Source: Brachybacterium halotolerans (GTDB lineage Bacteria > Actinomycetota > Actinomycetes > Actinomycetales > Dermabacteraceae). Taken from it: DNA of 64,000 bases. The notes under the pieces are model-generated. The model saw only the letters and a list, made by a program, of their open reading frames with translations, was not told where the DNA came from and did not search any database. The stretch covers positions 88,107 through 152,106 of the forward strand of contig NZ_JAEDAJ010000009.1 of the NCBI RefSeq assembly GCF_016623465.1. The letters are read 5' to 3'. Both the position numbers and the translations under genes were made by a program. Shown one piece after another: positions 52,346 to 62,200 of this stretch; positions within the stretch are counted from its first letter, which is position 1; every line of letters begins with the position of its first letter.

Positions 52346-53755
52346 ATGTCCGACCCGATCAGCTTGGTCCCGCTCCCCCGCTCCGTCATCTGGTCCTCGG
52401 GGACATGGGAGACGACCGACCCCTGGGCCGGCCTGTCGGTCGGCATCTCGGAGGACCTCCCGCGCGCGGAGTACTCGCTGTCGATCACGCCGTCGGGCGC
52501 GAACCTCACCGCCGGCAGCGAGGCCGCTCTGGCCGACGGCCGCAACACCTTCAACCAGATCGTGCTCACCGGCGAGACCTCGATCCCCTGCGTGACGATC
52601 AGCGACAGCCCGAAGTACGCATGGCGCGGCCTGCACCTGGACGTCTCGCGCCACTTCTTCGACATCGACACGCTGCACCTGTTCATCGACGCGATGGCGC
52701 TGCACCGCCTGAACGTGCTGCACCTGCACCTGACCGACGACCAGGGCTGGCGCGTGGAGATCAAGGGCTACCCGCGGCTCACCGAGGTCGGCTCGAAGCG
52801 CCCGCGCTCGCTCGAGGGCCACATGGGCGGCGACCCCGAGTCCTGGACCTTCGACGACACACCGGTCGAGGGATTCTATACGCAGGACGAGCTGCGCGAG
52901 CTCGTGGGCTACGCGCAGAACCGCGGCGTGATGATCGTGCCGGAGATCGATCTGCCCGGCCACATGCAGGCGGCGATCGCAGCCTACCCCGAGCTCGGCA
53001 ACTTCCCCGCGAGCCCCGTGCAGGTGCGCGAGGTCTGGGGGATCTCCGACCACGTGCTCGGCGTGTCCGACGAGGTCTTCGACTTCGTCCGCGACGTGCT
53101 CACGCAGGTCGCCGACATCTTCCCCTCGCCCTTCTTCCACATCGGCGGGGACGAGTGCCCGCGCACCGAGTGGGAGCAGTCGGCCGACGCCCGCACGCGC
53201 ATGAACGAGTGGGGCCTCACCCGTGTCTCCGAGATCCAGGGCCGCTTCACCGACTTCGCCACCCAGGTGCTCGCCGAGAAGGGCAAGACCGTGGTCGCCT
53301 GGGACGAGGTCCTCGAGTCCCATGTGCCGGACGACGTGGTGGTCATGAACTGGCGCACGGAGGACGGCCTCGAGGAGTCGCTCGAGCGCGGCTTCCGCAC
53401 CGTCGTGTCCACCTCGAAGGACCTCTACTTCGACTACTACCAGGCCGCCCCCAAGAAGGAGCCGCTCGCGATCGGCGGGGACCTCACCCTCAAGGACGTG
53501 TACACCGACCGCCTGCTGCCCAAGAAGCTCGACCACGAGAAGGCCGCGCTCGTCCAGGGCATCCAGGGCCAGCTGTGGACCGAGTACATCGCCACCCCCG
53601 AGCACCTGGGCTACATGGCCTTCCCGCGCGTGTGCGCGCTGGCCGAGCGCGCCTGGGGCTCGCCCGAGCAGTCCTTCGGCGAGTTCGAGGAGCGGCTGCG
53701 CGGTCATCTCCCCCGTCTCGACGCCCTCGGCGTCTCCTACCGTCCTCTGGACTGA
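52346..53755 (+). CDS. Beta-N-acetylhexosaminidase, GH20
   Basis: The product is 469 residues. A small GH20b-like domain (residues 1-90) precedes the TIM barrel, which starts AWRGLHLDVSRHFFDIDTLH and has LHLHLTDDQGWRVEI. The catalytic Asp-Glu pair is in HIGGDECPRTEW, about residues 268-274. It removes terminal GlcNAc or GalNAc by substrate-assisted catalysis. No signal peptide is visible, so it is probably intracellular and may recycle muropeptide or chitin fragments. The ATG at 52346 lies 9 nt after AAGGAGGA. Confidence 0.93.
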   Translation: MSDPISLVPLPRSVIWSSGTWETTDPWAGLSVGISEDLPRAEYSLSITPSGANLTAGSEAALADGRNTFNQIVLTGETSIPCVTISDSPKYAWRGLHLDVSRHFFDIDTLHLFIDAMALHRLNVLHLHLTDDQGWRVEIKGYPRLTEVGSKRPRSLEGHMGGDPESWTFDDTPVEGFYTQDELRELVGYAQNRGVMIVPEIDLPGHMQAAIAAYPELGNFPASPVQVREVWGISDHVLGVSDEVFDFVRDVLTQVADIFPSPFFHIGGDECPRTEWEQSADARTRMNEWGLTRVSEIQGRFTDFATQVLAEKGKTVVAWDEVLESHVPDDVVVMNWRTEDGLEESLERGFRTVVSTSKDLYFDYYQAAPKKEPLAIGGDLTLKDVYTDRLLPKKLDHEKAALVQGIQGQLWTEYIATPEHLGYMAFPRVCALAERAWGSPEQSFGEFEERLRGHLPRLDALGVSYRPLD

Positions 53756-53776
53756 CCGAGAGCGGATGGCACGGCC

Positions 53777-54436
53777 ATGAGCTCCTCGCACCGCGACGCG
53801 CACCCCTACGGTCGCTCGAACGACGACGTGCGCCGGCGCGACCAGCGTCGGCGCCGTCAGCGCCGCGTCCGGATCACCCAGCTGGTGGTCTTCTCGCTCG
53901 CGATGATCGGCATGATCTGCGCGCTCACCTTCGCCTTCACCCAGCTCACCGCCGACGACGACGTGGTGGCCGCAGGGCCGTCCGACGCCGGGACCGAGGT
54001 GGCCACGGGGAAGGACGGCGTGCACTGCCCGGACCCCGGTGCGAAGCCCGCGAAGCCGAAGAAGGTCGAGGTGAGCGTGCTGAACGGGACCTCCCGCAGG
54101 GGGCTCGCGGCATCGGTCACCGAGTCCCTCGCCGATCGCGGGTTCTCCACGGGGAAGGCCGGCAACACGAAGGCCGCCTCGGGCGCCGTGACGATCGTCT
54201 ACGGGCCCGCGGGGTATCTCGAGGCCACCGCCGTGGCCGCGGAGTTCTCCAAGCCCACGCTGAAGCTCGACGACCGCGAGGACTCGACGGTCGACGTGCT
54301 CGTGGGCGGCGGCTTCAAGGACGTGGTCGACGAGGACGACGCCGCCAAGACCCTGAAGAAGGCCGTGAAGATGCCCGCGGGGTGCTCCGGGGCCGAGGAC
54401 TCCCAGGACTCCTCGACGCAGGACTCGAAGGGCTGA
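53777..54436 (+). CDS. Membrane-anchored LytR_C domain protein
   Basis: The product is 219 residues: a very basic cytoplasmic start (DDVRRRDQRRRRQRRVRIT), one TM helix (LVVFSLAMIGMICALTFAF), a short linker with one Cys, and an external LytR_C domain from VEVSVLNGTSRRGLAASV to DVLVGGGFKDV. LytR_C domains accompany LCP ligases that attach polymers to peptidoglycan; this protein lacks the catalytic LCP part. It may bind or present envelope polymers (inference). It follows the GH20 gene by 21 bp with the site GAGCGGA. Confidence 0.85.
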   Translation: MSSSHRDAHPYGRSNDDVRRRDQRRRRQRRVRITQLVVFSLAMIGMICALTFAFTQLTADDDVVAAGPSDAGTEVATGKDGVHCPDPGAKPAKPKKVEVSVLNGTSRRGLAASVTESLADRGFSTGKAGNTKAASGAVTIVYGPAGYLEATAVAAEFSKPTLKLDDREDSTVDVLVGGGFKDVVDEDDAAKTLKKAVKMPAGCSGAEDSQDSSTQDSKG

Positions 54437-54500
54437 CCGGCCGAGCGGACGGAGCGGGCCGAGACGGCGGACGGCTGACCGGGTCCGGCGAGCGGCCGGC

Positions 54501-56672
54501 TCAGTCCTTCCAGGTGCGACGGTCGGACTCCATGCGGGCCCCGATGAACAGCGAGATCACGCCGGCGAAGCCCATGAGGACGACGATCGTGAGGAACACG
54601 GCCGAGGTCGAGGTCGCGCTGGGCATGAGGCCCGAGAGCATCGTGTTGATCCCGGCGCTCGAGTCGCCGCGCGGGTCCGAGGCGCTGCCGAGCTGCGGGT
54701 CCACCTGCACGGAGACGTTCGCGCGGTACTGGACGCCCTCTGCGTCCTGCACCGTGTAACTGATCGACGTGGTGCGTCCGCGGAAGCCGCGGGCGGGCGT
54801 GAACCGCAGCACGCCGTCGCTGCCCACCTGGTACTCCCCCTCGCCGGGGACCACCAGATGCGTGCCGGAGTAGCGCTCGAGGTCGTCGAGGTTGGAGGCC
54901 TCCAGGGAGCTGATCCGCACGGTGGCCGGGGACAGCGGGTCGGAGGGGGCGCCGGCGGTGTCGTTCGCGAGCAGGTCCACCTGCACGGACTTCCCGGGCG
55001 CCGTGCGCAGCTCGTCGTCGCGCAGCACCGCCCCGCTGTCGGTGACCAGCGCCGTGAGCGTCGCGCTCGAGCTCGTGGAGTCGGCGTACGAGCCGCTGCC
55101 GACGAGCTGCACCGTGCTGCGCAGTCCGTTCTCGGCGCCGTCGGCCGGATCGAAGGTGACCGCGCGGGCGTCGAGATCGATCTTCCAGCTGCCCTGCCCG
55201 GGGATCGTGAGCTCGCGGCCGTTGGAGGACACCTTCGCCCCGTTGGGCAGGTCGTCGTGCGCGAAGCGGAGGGAGTCGGCGCGCACGAAGCGGGCGTCGT
55301 CCATGGGCGCGAAGGTGATGGAGGAGCCGGCCGTGCCCACCTGCGTCTGGTCGAGCATCGCCGGGTAGCCGGGGGCGAGGGTCGCGACGCCCGCGGTGTT
55401 GCCCTCGGAGTCCTCACCGGTCAGCCCGATCGGGTCGGCCGCCTTCACCGAGTCGTCCGCGGGGGCGAAGCGGACCGTCTGCGTCGTGCGGTCCAACGTC
55501 CAGGTGCCCTGACCGGCCACGACGGCGCGCGTGCCCTTGCTGTTGACCTCCACGCCGTCGTCGGCCGGGTCGTCGGTCGTCGGGCTCCCGTCGGCCCCCG
55601 TCGTGGAGTCCCCGTCGGCCACGGCGGTGGAGTCACCGTCGGTCCCGTCCCCGGCAGCGGCTGATCCGCTGCCGTCCGAGCCGCCGTCGCTCGCGCCCGT
55701 CGAGCCGGCGTCGGCGCGGGTGAGCGGGGCCAGGCGCAGCGTCGAGGTCTTCACGTCCTCCTGGCCGTCGGCCACGTCGAACTCGATGGGATCACCGAAG
55801 GGCGCGGCGCGCACGAGGTCGGGCAGCACGGGCGTGGTGAGGCTGACGATCCCGGTGGTCAGCACGGTGCCGTCGGCCGATTCGGCGACATAGCGCATGG
55901 GCTCGGGCGAACGGCCCAGGTGGCTCGAGGACGGCGTGAACGTGAGCTCGGTGCCGTCCTCGGAGACCTGCCATTCGCCCTCACCGACGGCGATCAGGCG
56001 GCGGCCGTCGCCCGAGAGCGTGCTGCCGGCGGGCATGGTGTCCAGCAGCAGTCGCACGCGCTCGGTGCCCGACGGGCGCAGATCCCCCTTGAGGGACACG
56101 CGGATCTCGCCGCCGGCGGGCGCGGCGATGTCCGCGTCGGCGACGGGGCTCGGGTCGACGGGGAGGTCGGAGGGCAGGGAGCGGATCCCGTTGGTCGCCT
56201 CGATGGTGATCGCGATCGGAGCCGGATCGCTCTCGGACTCGGACGCCGGCGTGAAGACGAGCTCCTCGCCCTGGATCGTCCAGGTCCCCTCCCCCTCGAC
56301 CGCGAGCGAGGTGCCGTCGGAGGCGAGGGTCATCGCGGACAGCTGCGCGTCCGAGGCGTCCGACGGGACGGCGAGCCGCACCGTCTCCAGGTTCAGCTCC
56401 GACTCGGCGTCGTCGTCGAGGAGACTGGTCAGGGGGATGCGGTTGACGACGCCCGGCGCGATGGTGATGGTGTCGCGCGAGAGCGGCAGGTCGAAGGGGC
56501 CCTTCTCGCCGAGCGCGAGCGCCGCGGGGGCGGTGAGCGAGGTCAGCACGCCGAGGGCGAGCGTCAGCATGAGGACGAGGAGGGAGCGACCGGGGGCCGT
56601 GCGGGCGCGCATCCGGAGCGCAGGCGCGGGTGTCGCGCGCGCGAGCGGAGTGTTCGCATCCCTGCCTGGCAC
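54501..56672 (-). CDS. Secreted surface protein with CshA-like repeats and C-terminal membrane anchor
   Basis: The product is 723 residues. A signal segment (SLLVLMLTLALGVLTSLTAP) leads to five repeats that share the phrase G(E/Q)G-x-W/Y...(L/V)-x-F-(T/A/D)-P: GEGTWTIQGEELVFTP, GEGEWQVSEDGTELTFTP, GQGTWTLDRTTQTVRFAP, GQGSWKIDLDARAVTFDP and GEGEYQVGSDGVLRFTP. The last is followed by ARGFRGRTTSISYTVQDAEG, the CshA-type fibril-repeat ending. A TM helix (SAVFLTIVVLMGFAGVISLF) and short basic tail end the chain. An adhesive or fibre role is likely from the family. The GTG at 56672 has TACCGT plus six nt upstream. A second start at 56612 has no better site. Confidence 0.82.
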   Translation of the reverse strand: MPGRDANTPLARATPAPALRMRARTAPGRSLLVLMLTLALGVLTSLTAPAALALGEKGPFDLPLSRDTITIAPGVVNRIPLTSLLDDDAESELNLETVRLAVPSDASDAQLSAMTLASDGTSLAVEGEGTWTIQGEELVFTPASESESDPAPIAITIEATNGIRSLPSDLPVDPSPVADADIAAPAGGEIRVSLKGDLRPSGTERVRLLLDTMPAGSTLSGDGRRLIAVGEGEWQVSEDGTELTFTPSSSHLGRSPEPMRYVAESADGTVLTTGIVSLTTPVLPDLVRAAPFGDPIEFDVADGQEDVKTSTLRLAPLTRADAGSTGASDGGSDGSGSAAAGDGTDGDSTAVADGDSTTGADGSPTTDDPADDGVEVNSKGTRAVVAGQGTWTLDRTTQTVRFAPADDSVKAADPIGLTGEDSEGNTAGVATLAPGYPAMLDQTQVGTAGSSITFAPMDDARFVRADSLRFAHDDLPNGAKVSSNGRELTIPGQGSWKIDLDARAVTFDPADGAENGLRSTVQLVGSGSYADSTSSSATLTALVTDSGAVLRDDELRTAPGKSVQVDLLANDTAGAPSDPLSPATVRISSLEASNLDDLERYSGTHLVVPGEGEYQVGSDGVLRFTPARGFRGRTTSISYTVQDAEGVQYRANVSVQVDPQLGSASDPRGDSSAGINTMLSGLMPSATSTSAVFLTIVVLMGFAGVISLFIGARMESDRRTWKD

Positions 56673-56678
56673 CCGGTC

Positions 56679-56684
56679 ACGGTA
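56679..56684 (-). promoter_or_regulatory. -10 element for leaderless surface-protein mRNA
   Basis: TACCGT on the minus strand, six nt spacer (GACCGG), then the GTG at 56672. Confidence 0.5.
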
Positions 56685-56789
56685 TCAGCCGAGGCTGCGC
56701 GGACTCGGGGGCGGAGGCACGCGTGAACCGGTGGAGCGCGTCGGTCGGCGGCCCTCGCGGAACGGCGGAGGCGGAGCGAGCCCGGGTCC

Positions 56790-56795
56790 TACAGT
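56790..56795 (+). promoter_or_regulatory. -10 element for leaderless maltokinase-like mRNA
   Basis: TACAGT, six nt spacer (GGGCCC), then the ATG at 56802. The two opposing -10 elements are only 105 bp apart. Confidence 0.5.
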
Positions 56796-56801
56796 GGGCC
56801 C

Positions 56802-58451
56802 ATGGATGAGCCTCGCTCGACCGACGGTCCTCTGCCCGATGGCCCCACGCCCGGCGACGGGCTCGACGTCGAGTCCGGCGACGGTCCCGACATCGGGTCC
56901 GTCGCCGGCCCCGTCGGCAGGCTCGGCGCGACGCTCGGCGACGGGCTCGCGGGGCTCCTCGACGACGCGCTCCCCTCGCTCGCGCAGTGGATGGTGCGGC
57001 AGCGCTGGTACCCGGCCAAGGGAGCGGGTGCACCGCGGCTCTCGGTGCGGGGCGCCGCGGTGATCGCGTCGACGGGAGCGGCCAACGGGGCGGAGCGCGA
57101 GGGTGTGCGGGCCGATGGGGCGGAGCCGGAGGATGCTCGGACCGGCCGGGCGCAGGTGCTCGATGTCGTGGTGCGGGCCGTGGCCGACGGCGCGGCGACG
57201 GACTACCAGGTGCCGCTCGTCGTGCGGTCCGGGGACGATGTGGAGGATCCCGACGCAGTGATCGCCGTCCTCGACGGCCGCACGGACGGCGACCCCGCGT
57301 CGGCCCCGCTCAGCGCCTCGTTCTCCGGTCCTGGCACGCGCTCCGGGGGCCTGCGGATCGAGGACGCGTGCCGCACCGACCTGGGCAGACGCGCCCTGAT
57401 GGACCTGCTCACCGCTGATCGCCCGCTCGTCGGCCGCGGGCTCGCACTGGACCCCGCGCCCGTACCGGGGCGCACCGGCGCCCGCGTCGTCGCGACGCGC
57501 CTGCTCAGCGGCGAGCAGTCGAACTCCTCGATGATCTTCACGCTGGAGGACGCCGACCCCGTCATCCTCAAGCTCTTCCGCGTGCTCGCCGCGGGCGAGA
57601 ACCCCGACGTGGTCCTGCAGGGCGCTCTCGACCGCGCCGGCTGCACGCGGATCGCCCCGATGATCGGATCCGTGCGGGTGCGGGTCGGGGGTGAAGAGAG
57701 CGCCGAGGCGAGCGCCGACGAGAGCGCTGACGCGCTGCTCGCGCAGAGCTTCCTCCCTGACGTCGAGGACGCCTGGCGGGTGGCGCTGCAGCAGGCCTCG
57801 GGCGGCGTCGACTTCCGCGCGGGCGCCCGCGATCTCGGCGCCGCGGTCGCCGAGGTGCATCGCCTGCTCGCCTCCGAGCTGCCGAGCGCACCGGCGGCCC
57901 CTGCGAACCGCGCGCGCGTGCTCGCCCAGATGCGCGCCCGGCTCGACGAGGTCGCCTCCCAGGTCCCGGAGGTCCTCCCCCATCGCACCGCGCTGCGCGG
58001 GCTCATCGACGCCGCAGCCGACGCCGCCTGGCCGCCCCTCCAGCGCATCCACGGCGACCTGCACCTGGGCCAGGTGCTCGCCGATCCCTCCCGAGGCTGG
58101 GTGCTGCTGGACTTCGAGGGCGAACCGCTGCGCCCGCTCGCAGAGCGCACGCTCCCGGACTGTCCGGTGCGCGACGTGGCGGGCATGCTGCGCAGCCTCG
58201 ACTACGCAGGCGGCGCCGTGCTGCACGAGCACGGCGTGGACGCGTCGGCGTGGGTCGCGGAGTCCTCGCGCGCCTTCCTCGACGGCTACCTCGACGCCAT
58301 GGGGATCGCGCACGAGGACGCGTCGTTCCTCGCGCTGCTGCGCGCCTTCGAGGCCGACAAGGCCGTCTACGAGGTGCTCTACGAGGCGCGGAACCGTCCG
58401 GGCTGGCTGCCGATACCCCTGGGCGCGCTGGCCCGCCTCAGTTCTCGGTGA
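56802..58451 (+). CDS. Maltokinase-like aminoglycoside phosphotransferase family kinase
   Basis: The product is 549 residues; known maltokinases are about 450. LPSLAQWMVRQRWYPAKG (about residues 58-75) is the N-terminal cap typical of Mak proteins. The kinase core has GEQSNSSMIF..VILKLFRVL (phosphate-binding and Lys), the catalytic RIHGDLHLGQVL and the metal DFEGEP, and ends CPVRDVAGMLRSLDYAG. Maltokinase makes maltose-1-phosphate for the GlgE glucan pathway, but no glgE, treS or glgB is in the window, so the assignment rests on the cap only. An extra low-complexity start and an Ala/Glu-rich insert account for the length. The 3' end overlaps the convergent gene by 14 bp. Confidence 0.82.
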   Translation: MDEPRSTDGPLPDGPTPGDGLDVESGDGPDIGSVAGPVGRLGATLGDGLAGLLDDALPSLAQWMVRQRWYPAKGAGAPRLSVRGAAVIASTGAANGAEREGVRADGAEPEDARTGRAQVLDVVVRAVADGAATDYQVPLVVRSGDDVEDPDAVIAVLDGRTDGDPASAPLSASFSGPGTRSGGLRIEDACRTDLGRRALMDLLTADRPLVGRGLALDPAPVPGRTGARVVATRLLSGEQSNSSMIFTLEDADPVILKLFRVLAAGENPDVVLQGALDRAGCTRIAPMIGSVRVRVGGEESAEASADESADALLAQSFLPDVEDAWRVALQQASGGVDFRAGARDLGAAVAEVHRLLASELPSAPAAPANRARVLAQMRARLDEVASQVPEVLPHRTALRGLIDAAADAAWPPLQRIHGDLHLGQVLADPSRGWVLLDFEGEPLRPLAERTLPDCPVRDVAGMLRSLDYAGGAVLHEHGVDASAWVAESSRAFLDGYLDAMGIAHEDASFLALLRAFEADKAVYEVLYEARNRPGWLPIPLGALARLSSR

Positions 58452-59049
58452 GCACCGAGGACTCGGGCGTGGGCGCGCTGATCGGGATCCCGGCGGGCGC
58501 GACGGCAGGCATCGGCAGGGCGGCGGGCACGGCATGCGGATTCGGGGCCGGGCGCAGCACGCGCCGCACGGCCGACGGCGTGGTCGACACGTCACCCTGC
58601 TCGACACCGGGCAGGAAGGGCGCGCTGATCACGCGCAGGAGCAGGCGCGCGCCGACGACGACCTCCGCACGGTCCCCCTCCGGTCCCTCCCACACGCGGG
58701 TGCGCACGCCGCTGACCTCGCCGTCCTCGCTCATGGCGAGGCCGACGCCGCGCAGCGCGCGGTCGGCGACCCGGAGCAGCGATGCGGGGCTGGGCGAGGC
58801 GGGCGGCGCCGCGGTCGAGCCGATGAGGGCGCTCACGTGCTGGATGGTGCGCACGCCCAGGTAACGGGTGCCGGAGGCCCGGTCGCGACGGGGCTTGTGC
58901 TCGATGAGCTCGAGGTCCGGTGCGCCGGCATGGGGTGCGGCGTGCGTGCGCAGGGCATCGACCACGACGCTGAGGATCTCGTGCACCCGACTGCGGGCCT
59001 CGGCAGGGCCGCTCGGGACGTGCTCGGTGGCGAGGGGCCCGCCCGTCAT
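58438..59049 (-). CDS. Protein of unknown function
   Basis: The product is 203 residues. GTRYLGVRTIQHVSALIGS and LLRVADRALRGVGLAMSEDG, then EVVVGARLLLRVISAPFLPG form the compact part; the last 50 residues are Pro/Ala-rich. I do not recognise the family and see no signal peptide. The ATG at 59049 lies 4 nt after a strong GGAGGTGA. It follows the SMC-like gene on the same strand by 250 bp. TACGGT on the minus strand near 59131-59136 may be its -10. It could be a partner of the SMC-like protein, but only by position. Confidence 0.65.
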   Translation of the reverse strand: MTGGPLATEHVPSGPAEARSRVHEILSVVVDALRTHAAPHAGAPDLELIEHKPRRDRASGTRYLGVRTIQHVSALIGSTAAPPASPSPASLLRVADRALRGVGLAMSEDGEVSGVRTRVWEGPEGDRAEVVVGARLLLRVISAPFLPGVEQGDVSTTPSAVRRVLRPAPNPHAVPAALPMPAVAPAGIPISAPTPESSVLTEN

Positions 59050-59158
59050 CGGCTCACCTCCACGCTGCGTCCTGGCCTGATGTTCTGGTGTCGTGATGCC
59101 TTGGTGCCCTGGTGCCCTGCGGCTCGGACCACCGTATCGGCGCGACGCTCCCGATCAC

Positions 59159-59178
59159 GATGGGGAGAAGTCCCCATC
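59159..59178 (-). terminator. Hairpin between the SMC-like gene and the unknown gene
   Basis: GATGGGGA and TCCCCATC form a perfect 8-bp stem with a GAAG loop, about 120 bp past the SMC-like stop. No U-tract. Confidence 0.4.
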
Positions 59179-59299
59179 GACAGTCCCGTCCGATGCGTCT
59201 TCGGGCCGTGCGCGACGTGGCGGCCGGCCGGGCGTGTGGCCGTGCAGACGGGCCATGCGCCAGGACCGGCCCGGCGCCCTTCCGGCCGCGCCTCCGGGC

Positions 59300-62200
59300 T
59301 CAGTCGACGGGGACGAACTCGATCGGGCTGACCTGGGAGTAGCGGTCCTCGCGGATCGCGACCACGCCCACGCCGCCGATGAACGGGGCGAGGGCCTGGG
59401 GGTTCTTGCCGGGGTTCGCGAGGATGACCTGGAAGCCGAAGTGGCGGAAGGACTCCATGGCGGCCGTGATGAACTTGCCGGCGCCCTTCGAGAAGGCCTC
59501 GTCGATGATGATCGGCGCGTAGCGCGGGACGTCGATCCCGGTGCCGGCCAGTTGGTAGCGCAGCGCGGCCGCGAGGCAGAACGTCGTCAGACGCTCGTTC
59601 TGGCCGCCCGAGAGCGGGCCGCCGGACTCGTGCGCGTGCACGACCTTCCCCTCGGCGTCGACCTCCTCGGCGTGGAAGTGCACGTGGCGGCGCACGTCCA
59701 GGATCGCCCGGGAGACTTGGTCGTCCTTGGTGCGGGCGTTCGAGATCAGCTCCATGAGGTGGCGCAGGGAGACGAAGCGCTCCTCGGCCCGGTCCCGGTC
59801 GCGGGTGATGTCGTTCTCGATGGTGCCGGCGACGGCGTCCTCGAGGGCCTTCTTGAACTCGTCGAGGGCCGCGAGGTGCACGGGCCGCATGGACAGCTGC
59901 AGGTAGCGCCCGGAGTGGAACTCCACCTGGGAGAGCAGGGCGTTGATGCGCTGGAGGCGCTTCTTGATCTCGGCGGGCTCGCGGGCGATCGCGGTGGCGA
60001 GGGCCTGGACGTCGCCCAGGGTGTTGCCGGTGAAGAACTCGAAGAAGCGGTCCTCGACCTCGGGGAGCTTCTCCTCCTCGATGCGCTGCAGGATCGCGAG
60101 ATGGTCGCCGGCCGCGTCCAGGGAGACGTCGGTGTCGCCGGCCTCGGCGGGCCAGCGTCGGGAGAACTCGCGCATCGCGGTGCGCATGTCCTCCTCGGCG
60201 CGGGAGGTGCGCTTGGTGAGGTCCACGAGCTCGGCGTCCAGCGTCGCCGAGGCGTCCTTGGTGACCTGGTCGATCGTCGAGAGCACGATCGTGGGCGCGA
60301 TCGCATGGAAGCGCTCGGAGAGCTCCTCCTCGACCTCGGGGGTCAGGCTCCGCTCGCTCAGGCGCTCCTTCGCCTTCGTGAGGCGCTCGGCGGCGCGCTC
60401 GGCCTGCTCGCCGAGCTTGCCGGCGCCGCGGGCCACGTCCAGCAGCTCCTCGTCGGCGTCGGTGATGGACTGCTCGACGTCGTCGATCTGGCGGGCGAGG
60501 TCCGCGAGGGCCTCGGAGCCGGACTCGGCGGCGCGGACCATGTCCCGCAGGTTCGCGATGCGGCGGGCGACGGACGCGGCGTCGATGTCGTCCCATTCGA
60601 CGGCGGCGAGCGCCTGCAGCGCGAACAGCCGCTCGCGGCGACGCTCGGCCTCGGCCTCGACGTCCTTGCGTCGGGCCTGGGCCTCGAACAGGGCCTGCTC
60701 GGCGCGGGTGCGCTCGTCCTCGAAGACTGCGCGCTTTCCGCGGTTGTCGAAGCCCAGCACCCACTGGGAGCGGTCGTTGATCGCGCGGTCGGTGTTCTTC
60801 TCGTGCCGGGACGCGGAGTGCTTGATCTGGCCCGAGCGCAGCACGGCGCGGCTCAGCCGCGTGAACTCCTCGAGGTCCTCCGCGCACACGTAGTCCATGC
60901 GGGCGGCGATCTCCCCGGAGAGCCAGGTGTGGAACTCGCCGTCCTTGACGTCGAGCTTCGCCGCGAGCGTGGTCGGGTCGATGCGCCGCGAGGGCCGGGT
61001 GAGGTCCGTGTTCACGCGGTTGTAGGAGATGCGGCGGCGCAGGCGCGTGCGGTCGATGACGCCCGCGACCTCGCGGTAGACGCGCTCGGGCACGAGGATC
61101 GAGCGGGCGAGACCGCGCAGCGCCTGCTCGGCGGCGGCGGTCCACTCCTGCTCGCCGTCCTTGACCTGGAGGAGCTCGGCCGCGAAGGGCAGATCGGTGG
61201 GGGCGACGCCGACCTCGCGGGCGATCATGTCGCGCACGGCGACGTCCTCGGAGTGCAGGTTCGACGCACGGGAGGTCAGCGAGTTCAGCTCGGCGACGGT
61301 CTGCTGGAGTTCCTGCTGCAACTCGCGGACCTTCGCCTCGGATTGCCAGCGGTTCTCGTCGGCGTTCTTCTCCTCGGTCTCGAGGGTCCGACGGAGATCG
61401 GCGACCTCGCGCTGGGTCGCCAGGAACAGGTCCTCGCTGACAGGGGTGCGCAGCTCGACAGTCGCGAGCTGCGCGGCGAACTCGGCGGCGCGCTCCTTGC
61501 GGCGCTCGCGCTCCACGTCGAGGCCCGCGATCTGCTGCTTCCAGTCGTCGATCTCGCCGCCGCCGGCGCGCCGGCGCTGCTCCTTGAGCTGCGCGAGGTC
61601 GGCGCGGGAATCAGCGAGGTCCTGGGTGAGGCGGCGCTGCTGGGCGCCGACGCGGTCGCGCTCGAGCTGCAGGCGCTCCTGCTCGTCCTGCAGGAGGCGC
61701 ACCAGGTGCTGCGCGGCGTAGACGTCGATGTCGCTGCGGCGGTCGACGAGCTCCCCTCCGCGCTCGCGCATCTCCTTCCACGAGGTGTGCGCGTCGCGCA
61801 GGCCGCGCAGCAGATCGCGCTGCTCACGGGCGGTGACCAGGGCGTCGTAGACCTCGGAGAGGTTGTGGAAGTTCGTGAGCGCCTGGTCCGCGAGCTCGAA
61901 GGTGCGGGGCTCGTCGAGCATGTAGTCGCGCAGCAGGGCGTTGACGTCGCCCAGCTCCTTGGCGCTCTGGATCTTGTGGAGGAGGCCCAGGGCCTTCTCA
62001 TCGGGGATTCCCAGCAGCTGGCAGAACTTCGCCCGGTACTCGCGGAACTGCCGGAACGTCTCGGTGCCGGGATGTGCGGCCTCCAGGGCGCGGCCCTCGA
62101 TCTGGCTGGAGACGAACTGGCGCAGGTCGGTCGCGTCCAGCGCCTTCCGGGAGATGACGTACAGGCTCTTCACGTCGGAGTCCGAGGTGTGCCCGGCCTG

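Noticed and set aside
56802..58451. A GlgE/trehalose-to-glucan gene cluster
   Set aside because: Only the maltokinase-like gene is present; no treS, glgE, glgB or glgX is adjacent.
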